DNA of 64,000 nucleotides from Coleophoma eucalyptorum (Eukaryota; Ascomycota; Leotiomycetes; Helotiales; Dermateaceae): positions 248,001 to 312,000 of the forward strand of contig JALRME010000011.1 in the NCBI GenBank assembly GCA_026120035.1. Direction: 5' to 3'. The notes beneath the pieces were generated by a model that saw only the letters and a list, made by a program, of their open reading frames with translations, was not told where the DNA came from and made no database searches. Within the stretch, counting starts at the first letter, position 1; every line of letters begins with the position of its first letter. Below are positions 53,768 to 64,000 of the stretch, piece after piece. The translations under genes and the position numbers were made by a program.

Positions 53768-56326
53768 GGACCATGAAAGCATGAGTATTGAATACATCTC
53801 TTCCCCACTGTACAATGTGTACATAAACTTTCTTTTGTTGGAGTTTGATTAGCGACTATGGCTGTCGCTACTGGTTGATATTCACCAGCTGTATTATTCG
53901 ATGAGGAAATGAAACTATTCCAGAGTACCGAAGTTGTGCCGGCGCGATGTTTTACTCAATTTGCTGTGTACAGTCAACCTGTAAAAACACGCGATACTCA
54001 CTTATTCACTTCATCCCAACCCCAAACTCATAGCTCTGTCTTTCAACGGCCACAAGAATTCTAGAAGGATTGTCGCCCAGATGGGACAGCCATGATAGAA
54101 TGCATAACCTCATTTCGATGTCATCGTCCACGCACGGATGATTGCTGTTTTTTTTTTGTCGGGTCTGTCGTCATATACTGTATCGGTATGAGCTGTTCCC
54201 GGCCGCTGAAAGTACAAGGTTGATGCTTCGGAAAATTATGTCTACCAAGTCTGGACCTCTGCTCAAGATGACATGGCCTTAATCCAATCCGCTCAACCAA
54301 TATAACGATGCCCTATACCCAACAGGTTGGCCACTCTGAAATGAAATGGGGCCTGCCCAGGCGTACACAGCAGAAGCTGAGGCAATTTCTAGATTTCATG
54401 TGTGAGGAGAATGATTTGAGACTGGCATGCATCCACGCACCACCTATCCCTAAGCGAAAAACTCGACCTTGACTGAGAGGGGCCCAAGGAGCTCCACTCA
54501 ATAGAGTGACCACAACTTTTTCATCTGCTGGGCTACTGCACTCTACTCAGCGCCCCTTTCTGCCTTACCTGACGGTAGACATTCCAACTGGCAGAGCCCA
54601 GTAACTCACGGCAAAGTTTCCATATCCAATACCCACCATCAGCCCACACAGTCTGCCTCCGAGTTTTGGGCTGGGAATCCACCGCCAGAGCAAAGTATAC
54701 TACTTACTTATCACAGATCGGTATTGTGTTGCAAGGTGATAATAGCATGTTACGCAGTTGTGACGACACGCAGGTCCAATCGAGAGTCTTCCCGGTGGTA
54801 GCCAATGTGTCGCGCAGGAAGTCATACGTGTTCGGTGCTATGGGTTTTCACAGAGCCGCTGCATTCGTAATACTTCGATGAGGTGAGATCAACTCTGACC
54901 TTGATACACCGTTAGCCAGCAGCAAGAAATGCCCGACAAGTCTCACTAGCTTAGACCCAAGGACTGACTCCCTCGGCCTCTCAAGGTGTGTGCTTCAGCC
55001 ATCCAAACACTAGCGACGACTCTATCGCCGTTTCACAATCGACACCACCACGTTCTGGAAAAAGCAACGCATGACTGGACTTCTTATCACGATGCCCTCG
55101 CTCTAGAGGTGGTCTGTTTTCTGGCGCGGAAAAGTTGGGCAGAAGATATCCACTTTATAGAGGGACTAGCAAAACCATCACGGCCCTTCCCGTATCGCAG
55201 ATGCTTGTCTTTTGGCTTTTCTATCCAACTTCTCGCCTTTGCCAATGTCTCACGAGCTTCGTACACCGCTCCAAGACGCAAGACGCAAAACACGCGACAC
55301 CCTTTCTCCTCAGCGCGAGCAGCTCGACATCCCACCTTGGAGGAGCAGCGACGGTAGATGGAAAACCCCCACCGCGATGCCTTCAACGGCAACGATCACC
55401 TTGTTTGGCTCTAAGGGGGGATCGTGACATGAGGCCAGTGGCTGTCCGCCAATCAGCACGAAAAGCGCTCTAAGCACGCATTTCGAGACAGGGCTGGCAC
55501 AAAGACACCACAATGCAACTCAGCACACTCAGCACCGCACACCGTGCACACCCTGTCTCGCCTACCAACTACCGTGCTGAAGATCCCTGCAGTGCCCGAT
55601 CCGAAATCGCCTGACAGCGCAGGATAGCCTGACGATCAACACACCGGCCCAGCTGCAATGATTTGATGCAGCGACCAGGGAGAAAAATCTCGGAGGGCTA
55701 GCAAGATTGTAAACAGCAGAGGGGGGAAAAAAATAAAACATAACCCACTGTCTGCAAGAAACTGACTCACTCGTGCACCCCCAATCCAAAACCCCATGTT
55801 ACTGCCCTTCCCTTCATAGCGTGACGAGTTGACAGCAAGCCGCAAGCCGCAAGCCCCAAGTTCCAAGCCCATCAATCGACGACTATATAGACTCAAGCTT
55901 TTCCAGTCAGCATTAGTAGCCGATGTAGCATGACAGCACCGCACGCAGCAGCAAAAGCCGCACTCCCCGTCCGTCAACACCGCATCGAGCACTCGTCCTC
56001 ACCCTGACCCTACATCGGTATTCTCGGCTCGACCGTTGCAACGAGAACCATCCTGTCCAGTCCTGTGCTGTCCACGGAGTCCAGGCGCTTCTCGCATCAT
56101 TCATACATATAAGGAGATCTGCACGACCCCTCCCGCGGATCTAGCTTTTGCCATTGCTCTCACTGCAATTTTGGAAGGATCCGATTTACTCCTATTAAGC
56201 CATAGAGCGACGATATAAAGACGTGATTTCTCCCGGCCCAACTCTTCAACCCCTACAGCCAGCCCACACAACCTTTCCCAACCTTCACACACCACACTCT
56301 TCTCACCAATCCCAACCGTCGCAAAA
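53768..56326. other. 2.5-kb stretch without a supportable gene
   Basis: Frames here stay below 135 codons, overlap on both strands and show no family motifs. There is a run of ten T at 54149-54158 and a short run of AAGCCGC/AAGCCCC units near 55840-55860. The rightmost part is the promoter of the small gene at 56327, with TATAAAG at 56214-56220. The remainder could hold non-coding transcripts. Confidence 0.45.
56214..56220 (+). promoter_or_regulatory. TATA box of the small gene at 56327
   Basis: TATAAAG lies about 107 bp before the ATG, followed by a C-rich leader (56225-56325) typical of fungal 5' UTRs. Confidence 0.5.
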
Positions 56327-56881
56327 ATGCAAGCCCTTCCACCATCCCGACGTTCCCTTACGTCCATCTTCACCCTCCCATCCTCAATCCTCTCCTTCCG
56401 GAACCATTCCACCGCAGCCACCACCACGCGAGCATCGTCCAAGTCCAGCACGCCCAAAACATCCCGCTCGTCGTCGCGTAAATCCTCCTTCTCGTACATC
56501 TCACCCGAACAACAACAACACAACGAGAAAAACACCATCCAATTCACGACCAGCTCATTAGATGAGAAGGAAAGCGCTGAATCCGACTCCGAGCGATGGG
56601 TACGGATGCTGGCCCTGCAGAAGCAATATCACTGCTACAACTCCGCGAGACTGGAGGCCGCTGTCGAGGCCTTGGAGAGGGGATGGGGACTAAGTGACAT
56701 TCCAATGCGTAAGACTCCTATTCTTTCCTACCTGCTACCTGGGTTCTTTCCCGAGTGCATTTGACTGACGCTTCCCGAAACAGCGTCCAGGTACTGTCTC
56801 GATCTCTTGAACGAGGAGCTGCAAGCTCAGATGGAGAATCAGAGCTTCGAGCTCGATCAGGGCAGAAGAGTCTCGTACTGA
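56327..56881 (+). CDS. Small protein of unknown function
   Basis: The exons are 56327-56708 and 56784-56881 (75-nt intron, donor GTAAGA, branch CTGAC), giving 159 residues. The first 60 residues are Ser/Thr/Arg-rich with no acids in the first 40, which could be a mitochondrial presequence or just disorder. Residues about 85-155 are helical and conserved-looking (SERWVRMLALQKQYHCYNSARL, shown here only in part: RWVRMLALQKQYHCYNS), with a Cys and many charged residues. I do not recognise the family. A TATA box and C-rich leader support a real gene. Confidence 0.7.
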
Positions 56882-57447
56882 ATGATCTCATCCCGCTCCC
56901 GCGTTTCAGACGAACCTTGAGCGCATGATTCCGTTGGGATATGAGATATGACGTCTCTACTGGTTCTTCCTTTCACGATGCATGAGCCATGACCTGGCCG
57001 GATTCTTGCAAGGATCGGATGAGATAAGACTAGTCATATGAACTGGGGTTTCGCGTACTTAGCGACGCTTCTTTCTTCTTTTGGGGTACTCCTGGTATAT
57101 GGAATATGGAATATGGGACATGGAGACATGCGTTGTTTGTTGTTGTTTTTTGGGGAGAGATTGGGGGCGATGACGTGGGGTGTAGTTCATTTTGCATCAT
57201 TTAGCGATGGAGTTTGTGGCGATGGGCCCAGGCCGGACGGAAGATACCTAAAATTGTTTTATTCACCTACCATTAATCTCATGCTTCTAGCATAAGCTTT
57301 GGAAATGATCATACCATACAAACGCTTTCAACATGCCCGATAATATCTAACTACTGTGAAAGCCCCATACAAGCCTCATACTCTACAATCCCCCCATCTG
57401 TCCCGTTGTTCCGTTGTCCCGAAAGCCAACGCCTGGGTCTCACCACA
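56882..57447. other. Intergenic between convergent genes
   Basis: This is the 3' flank of the small gene and of the MJ1316-domain gene. I see no coding region. Confidence 0.4.
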
Positions 57448-58950
57448 CTACCCACCCATGTCCCCCCGTCCCTCATACCTCTCCCGACCAAAAACCAGAT
57501 CCAAGCGTCCCTCTCTCTCCCAAACCCTTCCACCCTCTTTACCTCCCCTCTGGTCCCGAAAGTACAGAATCTTATGCTGCGGGACCCACTCCTCACACGT
57601 ACTATCCACCTCCCAGGCCCCTGCGGGTTTCTCGACCACGCCCACATATCGATCCACATACCCGATGACAAAATCATCGATCTTGTATCTGGGGTCGTAG
57701 CGAAGCCTATTCAGCACATCGAGTGCAGGTCGCAATTTTCGAGACTTTTGCCCGTTGGGTACGAATGCGGGTTTGTGTTGAGGGGGAGGCTTGATATGTT
57801 CGGAAGTAGGTTGTAACTCGGGTGGTGGTATGGCGCGTCGATGAGACCAGGTCTTCGTCGAGGGCTTGAGGGTTTGCTCTCTTGTGGTAGGACCCTGGAT
57901 CAGTTCGGTTTGGGTGAGAACGTCTTTTATTGTTTCCATGTTGCTAAACTCCGCCAGCAGGCTTGTGGCTGCCGATCCAGCGCTCTCTAGGTCATTGGCC
58001 TTGGTGGGTGTGATGCCGACGAGGTAAAGGCCTTCGTAGGGGACGTCATTGACATCAGCTTCGGCGGCAACAAGAGTATTCGGCCAGAGACGAAGGTGAG
58101 ACTGTGCCGAGCGTATTTGTTGGGCTTGCACCAGGTCGTAGGTATCGCGATATAGCTCTTTCAGAGCAAGGCCGCCTTGGATGTCTGAGTAGCCAGTCCA
58201 TTGGAAAGATAGCTTGACGTAGAAAGGTGCATCCATGACTTCGACAGCGCTGTCGTCCATCTTAAGAGCACTCAGTCCGCCTTTTTGAATTTGCGCATGT
58301 GCTTTTGTGAACTCGAGTCGTGCTGTTCGTGGCATGTTTGGGCGATTCTGAGATTCAGAGCCATAGTAGGCAAAGAAAGCGGAGATATAGTCACTTGCAG
58401 TCTTCAGCTCTTGCGTAGACTCTCTCGCGAACTCCAAGATCAGGCTCATGACCTGTTCAATGTTCAGCCCCTCAGAGACACCTTGGTCGCCGTAGTCATA
58501 GATCCCTCTCGTCATCAGCAAACTTCCCTCCACCAAGAACTCATAACAATGCTTAAAGGCCCCTTCCTGACACTTTCTCCTCACCGTCTCCCAGAGCCTA
58601 AGCCGCTCCACGACGCCCTTCTGCTCTATCTTCACATACTCCAATTTCCACAAGCGCCCCGCAAACGAAAACACCATCTCCCAGTCTTCCATTACATGCG
58701 GTATGATCTCAACATCTTCCGGAGTATCCAGGATCCTCTGCCACAGAATCTCAAGAAAAAGTTCTCGTCGCACGGTGCCAGTGACGAGGCACTTGTGCTC
58801 GGTGTCGACCTGTGAGAGATTGGCGATGAAGGCATCCACACCGTGCAGTTGGAGGGTCGGCCGGCCTGGGAGGGAGGGGAGGAAGTGGTCGGGGAAGAGG
58901 AGTTGCCGGAGTTGGTTGAATGATGATAAAGATGTTGATGAGGACGCCAT
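57448..58950 (-). CDS. MJ1316 (RNA cyclic-group end recognition) domain protein
   Basis: This is a single-exon, 500-residue protein. The C-terminal region (about 403-488) matches the MJ1316/DUF504 domain: LRPALDVLNRLRYDPRY, DDFVIGYVDRYVGVVEKP, EWVPQHKILYFRD and a final WEREGRLDLVFG. This domain has been proposed to recognise RNA ends bearing cyclic phosphate and is usually fused to nucleic-acid-processing modules. The first 400 residues are helix-rich and contain no motif I can name; in other eukaryotes the partner domain can be a nucleotidyltransferase or 2H phosphoesterase, but neither signature is visible. A Pro-rich linker (about 365-395) separates the halves. The biochemical role is unknown. 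RNA repair or end processing is an inference. Confidence 0.85.
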   Translation of the reverse strand: MASSSTSLSSFNQLRQLLFPDHFLPSLPGRPTLQLHGVDAFIANLSQVDTEHKCLVTGTVRRELFLEILWQRILDTPEDVEIIPHVMEDWEMVFSFAGRLWKLEYVKIEQKGVVERLRLWETVRRKCQEGAFKHCYEFLVEGSLLMTRGIYDYGDQGVSEGLNIEQVMSLILEFARESTQELKTASDYISAFFAYYGSESQNRPNMPRTARLEFTKAHAQIQKGGLSALKMDDSAVEVMDAPFYVKLSFQWTGYSDIQGGLALKELYRDTYDLVQAQQIRSAQSHLRLWPNTLVAAEADVNDVPYEGLYLVGITPTKANDLESAGSAATSLLAEFSNMETIKDVLTQTELIQGPTTREQTLKPSTKTWSHRRAIPPPELQPTSEHIKPPPQHKPAFVPNGQKSRKLRPALDVLNRLRYDPRYKIDDFVIGYVDRYVGVVEKPAGAWEVDSTCEEWVPQHKILYFRDQRGGKEGGRVWEREGRLDLVFGRERYEGRGDMGG

Positions 58951-59591
58951 GATAGGATATGTTATTTTTTCCTCTTGTCGAATTTTATAGTTTCTGTTCG
59001 GTATTTCGTTTTTGCACCCAGCGCAAGCTGCGTGGGGAACTAAAGAAAGAAGAAAACGGGTTTGTACAAGGTAGAATGAAAAGTTTCGATATAAGGCAAA
59101 AACAAAACCCAGACTCCAAATCCGAGTAAGGACGTAGTATACTCTTTATCAAGGCAGGAAACCCTCAATGCCTTACGTGAAATGGAGTAAGCGACGGATC
59201 TCCCTCTACACTTGCAGCTGAAACCCAGTGACTCAACAACAAACACAAGCAGGTAAGTGCTTCTAGCAGGTTAATTCTAGAGAAGTAGATCTAGATTTCA
59301 AGGCGCGTCGGTTCCGAGCAGTAAACCACTCCTAACACGTAAGCGAGGCACAGCCTTCAGATCTGTGACTCGCAGGCTCGTACCATCCGGCGAGTGAGTC
59401 AACATGCCAAACAGGAAACGAAAATTGACAAACTACCTGCCGTATTTAGCATTCTCTTGCATACTACCAATCAAAACTGTCCTGAATGGGGACTTTGACG
59501 AAAATCAGAATGGTATTTTGCTGCCGCTTATCTATGCTAGCACTCATGACGCAACGCTCAGTCCATATCTATCCATGCATGCAACTCACTA
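58951..59591. other. Intergenic, upstream of the MJ1316-domain gene
   Basis: This is 641 bp between two leftward genes. It contains an imperfect hairpin near 59367-59400 (GACTCGC ... GCGAGTGAGTC) and short frames only. Confidence 0.4.
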
Positions 59592-61180
59592 TCAATAAAC
59601 ACTCCCTTTAATACTTCTGTCCTCCTTCTCAGCTTCTTCCAAGGCGTCCATAGCCTCGTCGCTGCCAGCATTGCTTGCTACGTCGCTCTGATCTCCCAGC
59701 GCGTCAGCCTTTGCACCTCGGCCCATTCCGCTCTTCTCTCGACCAGGAACCGGTCGTTTTGCATTTAAAACTCGCCTTCGCTCCTCGTCTGCACTGATTT
59801 CGGTATCGCTTCCAGCTTGGCTAGTATTGCCGCTTGCACTTCCTCCAAAATCTCTGCCACCATGCATGATCATATTTGCTGGACTCTTGATCCTATTGCG
59901 CATCCTGTCTTCGACACTGATGAAGCTAGGAGTTCCATCTGGCGATGAGACCATCTCGTCTAGACTCCGTTGGACATCAACCACGATAGATGGCCCTGTA
60001 CGTCCACGTGGATCATCCTCTTCGTCAGATGATGATTGCCATCGTCTCGTCGCAGGTCGTCGAGCTAGAATTGTTTCTGTGGTCGTGCCCGCTGGTGTAG
60101 CGCGACCGTTCACTTGCATAGCATCCATACTATTCTCCTTTTTGAAGTAGTGTCTTCCGTGGTCACAACCATTGGGACAGCCTCCCCACCTTTTGCGGAC
60201 TGGAATTGGGGTAGAAGAACCTTCGACAGTCTTTCCCTTGTCTAGCTTTTCAGCCTTCTCCTTCTCTTTATCTGTCATGCCGTTCGCTGTTACCCCATTC
60301 TTCTCTTTCTCCTTTGCTGCCAATAACTTCTCCCGCTTAAGTTCGGACCAAGTACGCAAAGTATTTTCGAGTATGTATTTTCCAGAATCTGGTTGTTTGC
60401 GCATGATCAGGAATTCACAATGGTTGACATTTCGAAGATCCTCAAAGTACTCTACACTAAAGTGGTACCATTTCATAAGGAAGACCCTGCTCATCAATCC
60501 ATGGGTGACTGTGATGTTTAGCCAAGCGCCAATTGAGGGGAGAAAGGACAAACCTAGTACGCAAACCGAGGCACAATCATCCTCTCCAAATTGTCTCCAC
60601 AAGCTCTCATTGAAGCCACTTATTCGGTCGTACGCATCTGCAGCGCTTTCTCCGCTTGGAATCCGATAGAAGAAATGACCATAATCAGCCCTTTCTTGCC
60701 ACATTCTCTCCATTTCAGCCGAACATGGTTGGAAGTTGCCGAAATCTTGTTCTCTCAACCTTGGTTCCTCATAGACCTTGATTGAGTGTCTTGGAAAGGG
60801 TGTGGGTGATGGGTCATCGGAGGTCAGGGTGGAGAGGATTCCTTCGGTTGTTTCGCGGGTTCTTCGATAAGGGGATGTGAAAAAGTGCAGAGTGTCATCA
60901 GGACGAAGAAGAGCTCGCAGACGACGGCCAGCCTCATGAGCCTGTGTCCATCCTTCTGGTGTGAGCTTTACTCGATGATCTGGAGTCGACTGATGTATGT
61001 CGCGGTTTTCTGTACACCTGTCAGCCTTGTGATCGTGTGCTTCCAAGCCTTGTCTGCTGGTGGCGTCTTGCAAACTTGCAGAGATAATAACATTGTCCAT
61101 GGTGCCACGGAGAGGTGAGACATACTGTTTCCTTCAGATTGAGCATGTCTGATCAATATGATCATGCGTGGCTTCCCCAT
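59592..61180 (-). CDS. Histidine-phosphatase (phosphoglycerate-mutase-like) protein
   Basis: The exons are 61126-61180, 60554-61009 and 59592-60508 (475 residues). The phosphohistidine motif is R11-H12-A-Q-S-E-G-N; the third position is Ala instead of the usual Gly. SPYRRTRETTEG supplies the second Arg, and VTHGLMSR the second catalytic His. LREQDFGNFQ and RIPSGESAADAYDR are typical of the plant AT74/yeast Det1-like branch, so phosphatase rather than mutase activity is likely. The catalytic domain ends at about residue 260. The remaining 215 residues are charged and disordered, except for a small CPNGCDHGRHYF segment. The introns are 116 nt (with CTGAC branch) and 45 nt. The gene is divergent from the PRKRIP1-like gene. 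Confidence 0.93.
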
Positions 61181-61588
61181 GGTGTTTTCCGGTTCGTGGG
61201 GGCGTGAGGTTACTCCTTTTCGATAGATGAGGTGGTAAAAGGAGAACGGTTCGTCAAAACTGGTGTTACTGAGCGCAAAAAGCCAAGCGCCCGGCAGTGT
61301 CAAAGAGTCAGATGAGGATCGGGGAAAAGGAGCTGTAGGGTTTCTGATCAGTGGGGTCGTATGTCACTTTTGCTAGGATGGAACACCAAATTGTTTCAAG
61401 GGCGCTTATCGTACCATTGATAAAGACCGATTGCGGGTGGGAGGAGGGGCGAATGGAGAAGTTCGCTGAGTAAGCTTTTTTCTTCTAGTGTGGGTTGCTT
61501 CCTTGCGATTCAGGCACCATAGCTTAATATCAAGTTCAACAGCCCAGCTTGACATTATAGACAACTTTACACTACTTGCCTCGACAGA
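61181..61588. promoter_or_regulatory. Divergent promoter of the phosphatase and PRKRIP1-like genes
   Basis: This is 408 bp between divergent starts. It includes a pyrimidine-rich run at 61475-61485 and no coding region. Confidence 0.5.
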
Positions 61589-62167
61589 ATGTCAGAACCA
61601 ATTCCAGAAAGCATACCCACCTCTGCAGATCCACGATCAAAACGACCCATAAAGAAACGAGCAGTTGGTCCGGTCTCCGAGCAAGCGTCATCTCTTGAAG
61701 CACTGTTCGCAAAGCCCGACCAAGAGATCAAGCTTCCCTCGACAGTTTTGGTGAACAAGCACCTGTCAAGCGCACCTCCTGAAATCGTTGCGAATGTTCA
61801 GGGTAGTTCGGCTGGAGCTGGAAGCGGAGAGTTCCATGTGTATAAGGCGAGTAGAAGGAGGGAATATGAGAGGTTGAGGCAGATGGATGAGGAGGTCAGG
61901 AAGGAGAAGGATACAGAGGAATTCGACAAGGAGAAGAGGGAGAGGGAAGAAAGGGATAGGGAGAGGACAAGGAAGAATCGAGAGAAGAGGGAAAAGATGA
62001 AAGCTCGGAAATCAAAGAAAGGTGGCAAGGTAGAAGAGGAAGAGGGGGGAAAGGTCGCCGGCCCGAAGATTGTTGCACGAGCACCCACTCGAAATGAAGA
62101 CGGTCCAGCAGAGGATACAACAGATGCACCCGAGCAGGTTGGACTTATCATTCATGATGATGATTGA
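61589..62167 (+). CDS. PRKRIP1/DUF1168-family nuclear protein
   Basis: This is a single-exon, 192-residue protein. Residues about 65-105 (VQGSSAGAGSGEFHVYKASR, then RREYERL) match the hallmark of the PRKRIP1 family, found in human spliceosomes at the catalytic stage, where it contacts U2 snRNP. The rest is a highly charged helix with many KREREERDRER-type repeats and a Lys-rich patch (KARKSKKGGK), then an acidic tail ending IIHDDD. In fungi its role is inferred from the human protein. Confidence 0.88.
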   Translation: MSEPIPESIPTSADPRSKRPIKKRAVGPVSEQASSLEALFAKPDQEIKLPSTVLVNKHLSSAPPEIVANVQGSSAGAGSGEFHVYKASRRREYERLRQMDEEVRKEKDTEEFDKEKREREERDRERTRKNREKREKMKARKSKKGGKVEEEEGGKVAGPKIVARAPTRNEDGPAEDTTDAPEQVGLIIHDDD

Positions 62168-63075
62168 GCCTTGTAACTTGTGGAAGTTGACAAGATATGA
62201 TCTCCATATTGTCATAAAGTGGCATGAGAGGCTCAGATATATGGATGCAACATTAGCTGAAAGGTCTCAGCCAAGCACCAGCAATCATTCAAAGGTAGCT
62301 AATCTATCAAGCTGAAGTAGGAAATAATGACTAAAGCTTTATTAGTACCAACCTAGGACACTCGAGCTCATCGTAGATGCACTCGAGATGGAACAAGATC
62401 ATAATTAAAGTGCTTGAGGGCGTGGTATCTGAAATTTGGGTGCGAAGAATCTGCCGACGGGTTTACACTAAAGATATTACCCTCATGAAGATAAGAACTA
62501 AGCCGTAAGAGGATCTTTAACGCCGTAGAAGAACGAATCTCAGGCTGAATCAACCACATATGGCCACCAGGCTCGCTTAACTTTCCATTTAGCCAAGCTA
62601 TCTAACCTGCTCTACAAATACCCATGGCCATCACGATAGTCCCCTTAGAAAATACATAACAGCCTGGAAGTGCCGGGACTTGAATGTCACTCTCAAGCTT
62701 CATTTCCAACTAAATAACGTGAGGAGAGAACGCAAGGTGTAAGCTCAAGGAACGAGCTCCCAACGGTCGAACAGAGTCTGCGTACTGCAATGACTGCGAA
62801 GTTGATGAAGTTGACGACGCTTAATGATGTTGGTTAGGGTGTGCGTTTAAAGTCTCTTGCCGCTGCTAGTGCAACTCATTCAATATGGCTGCGATACGTA
62901 CGAGGTACAACACAGTGTATTGATTAAGTCCCTACAACGATGAAGTAATCACCAAGACACTAGATTCAACTGAGTAGTAATTTATCTTTCTTAAGCTATC
63001 ATTTCACTTTAAGGTATTATCTAAGTATTTTATACACACAGCTTCAGTGCCAGCACCAAGGTGGCATTAGTTTGA
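62168..63075. other. Intergenic between convergent genes
   Basis: This is 908 bp, AT-rich towards the right (62960-63060). It contains the 3' flanks of the PRKRIP1-like gene and of the dehydrogenase gene. I see nothing coding. Confidence 0.4.
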
Positions 63076-64000
63076 TCATATCAAAGATTCTTTTTCGGAG
63101 GAGTGTCCTGTTCTTCCCACAAAGGTGCTCATAGCTCTATCGACACCGCTCAATTTTCTCAAGATCGCCTGCACACCAACAGGCGCGACATTCATCCAGT
63201 CAATCCATCTAGCGTACAACGGCATGGCCAGGTCTTGATCGCCTCCAGCATCAATCGCAGCAATAACCTCTCTCGCAACATCCACTGGCTCGAGCACCGG
63301 GCCTAAGAAGCTGTTTGGCGTCTTTACTCCGTTGAACATGGGTGTGGTAAGCTGTCCTGGGCTAACCAGGACAGTCTTAATTTCTGGCATAGATCTCAGC
63401 TCTGCGCGGAGAGATTTGTGGAGCGCTGTAATTCCGGCCTTGGATGCTGCGTAGTCGGTGAGATTCGCAGCACCAATTTGGCCTAACACAGAAGAGATGG
63501 TGACAATTGTGCCTTTCTTGCTTCGAACCATACCTGGCAGGAATGTCTTGATTGTGTAGAAATGTCCGAGAAGGTTGACCCGGATTGTTCGTTCAATGTC
63601 GTCGAATGACAGGTCGAGGAGAGATTTGCCCGCAACCACGCCAGCATTATTGATGAGGATTGTTGGAGTACCAAGCTGGTTCACGTTAGTCGAGTAACAA
63701 GCAAAGACTCAGGAAACTCACATCTCTCTCGATCTCAATGGCTGCCTTCTTGACTTGTTCTTTGTCACCCACATCGCACTTGTAAACCGAGACACCTCTC
63801 GCCTCTCCGGATTCCAAGTCTTGCACATCAAGGACGGCAACAGAGGCTCCACGCATACCATACACCTCTGCAATCAACAATCCCAACCCACTAGCTCCAC
63901 CAGTAATGACAATAACCTCTTCAGAAAGGTCAACCGTCCGCGCCTTCGAGTAAGCGAGCTGTTTGTTGAGAATTCCGAGGAAGAAGAAGAGGGTGAGAAG
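63076..64000 (-). CDS. Short-chain dehydrogenase/reductase (partial, 5' end outside window)
   Basis: The exons seen are 63722-64000 (continuing beyond the window) and 63076-63675, separated by a 46-nt intron. The visible part begins LLTLFFFLGILN, a membrane helix, followed by VIVITGGASGLG (cofactor Gly motif), LDVQD (acidic residue after the second strand, favouring NAD), NNAG, TISSVLG and the YAASK catalytic pair. A membrane anchor plus this core resembles the retinol/17-beta-hydroxysteroid dehydrogenase (DHRS3/HSD17B11-like) group, often on lipid droplets or ER. The substrate is unknown. It is not closely similar to the SDR at 27284-28648. Confidence 0.93.

Noticed and set aside
53423..53824. 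133-codon Leu/Val-rich minus-strand frame
   Set aside because: It is the complement of the Lys/Asp repeat tail of the DUF3429 gene and looks hydrophobic only for that reason.
1..64000. Transposons, terminal inverted repeats, RIP-mutated sequence or CRISPR
   Set aside because: I saw no transposase or reverse transcriptase motifs, no long AT-rich block with widespread stop codons and no regular spaced repeats.

Overview
The window looks like gene-dense nuclear DNA of a filamentous ascomycete (Pezizomycotina). The evidence is many short introns (mostly 44-99 nt) with fungal GTAAGT/GTATGT/GTGAGT donors and CTAAC/CTGAC branch sites, plus gene families typical of moulds: Zn(II)2Cys6 factor, RTA1-like membrane protein, SurE-type acid phosphatase and a SIT4-associated protein. 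A Leotiomycetes/Helotiales origin is my guess from protein flavour; the sequence does not prove it. I saw no bacterial features, no CRISPR, no rRNA, no convincing tRNA and no intact transposon.

Layout. 0-8 kb: the 3' end of an unknown gene, a BTB-like protein, an unknown conserved protein, and a calponin-homology (transgelin-like) actin-binding protein with a long coiled coil. 8.3-14.4 kb: a 2018-residue coiled-coil protein built from at least three kinds of internal repeat. 14.6-23.1 kb: a VOC/glyoxalase-fold protein, a SIT4 phosphatase-associated (SAPS) protein and the ESCRT-III-related protein Vps60, whose first intron is GC-AG. 23.3-35.7 kb: a more accessory-looking stretch with a Zn2Cys6 regulator, RTA1-like protein, short-chain dehydrogenase, SnoaL/NTF2-like protein, SET-domain methyltransferase, HSL-type alpha/beta hydrolase and a secreted, probably GPI-anchored SurE-like phosphatase. 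35.9-53.8 kb: housekeeping genes, namely chaperonin subunit CCT3, a kinase-fold protein lacking the catalytic Asp, giant VPS13 (3217 residues) and a mitochondrial inner-membrane DUF3429 protein with a Lys/Asp-rich tail. 53.8-56.3 kb is a 2.5-kb stretch with no gene I can support. 56.3-64 kb: a small unknown protein, an MJ1316-domain protein, a phosphoglycerate-mutase-like phosphatase, a PRKRIP1-family protein and a second short-chain dehydrogenase cut by the window end.

Most genes are unrelated neighbours. Two themes recur. Membrane traffic and lipid transfer are represented by VPS13 and VPS60. The 23-36 kb block combines a regulator, a membrane protein and several small-molecule enzymes, but has no polyketide, peptide or terpene backbone enzyme, so it is at most a small detoxification-type neighbourhood. 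Exon coordinates below were worked out by hand from splice signals and reading-frame continuity; no alignment or transcript data were available.
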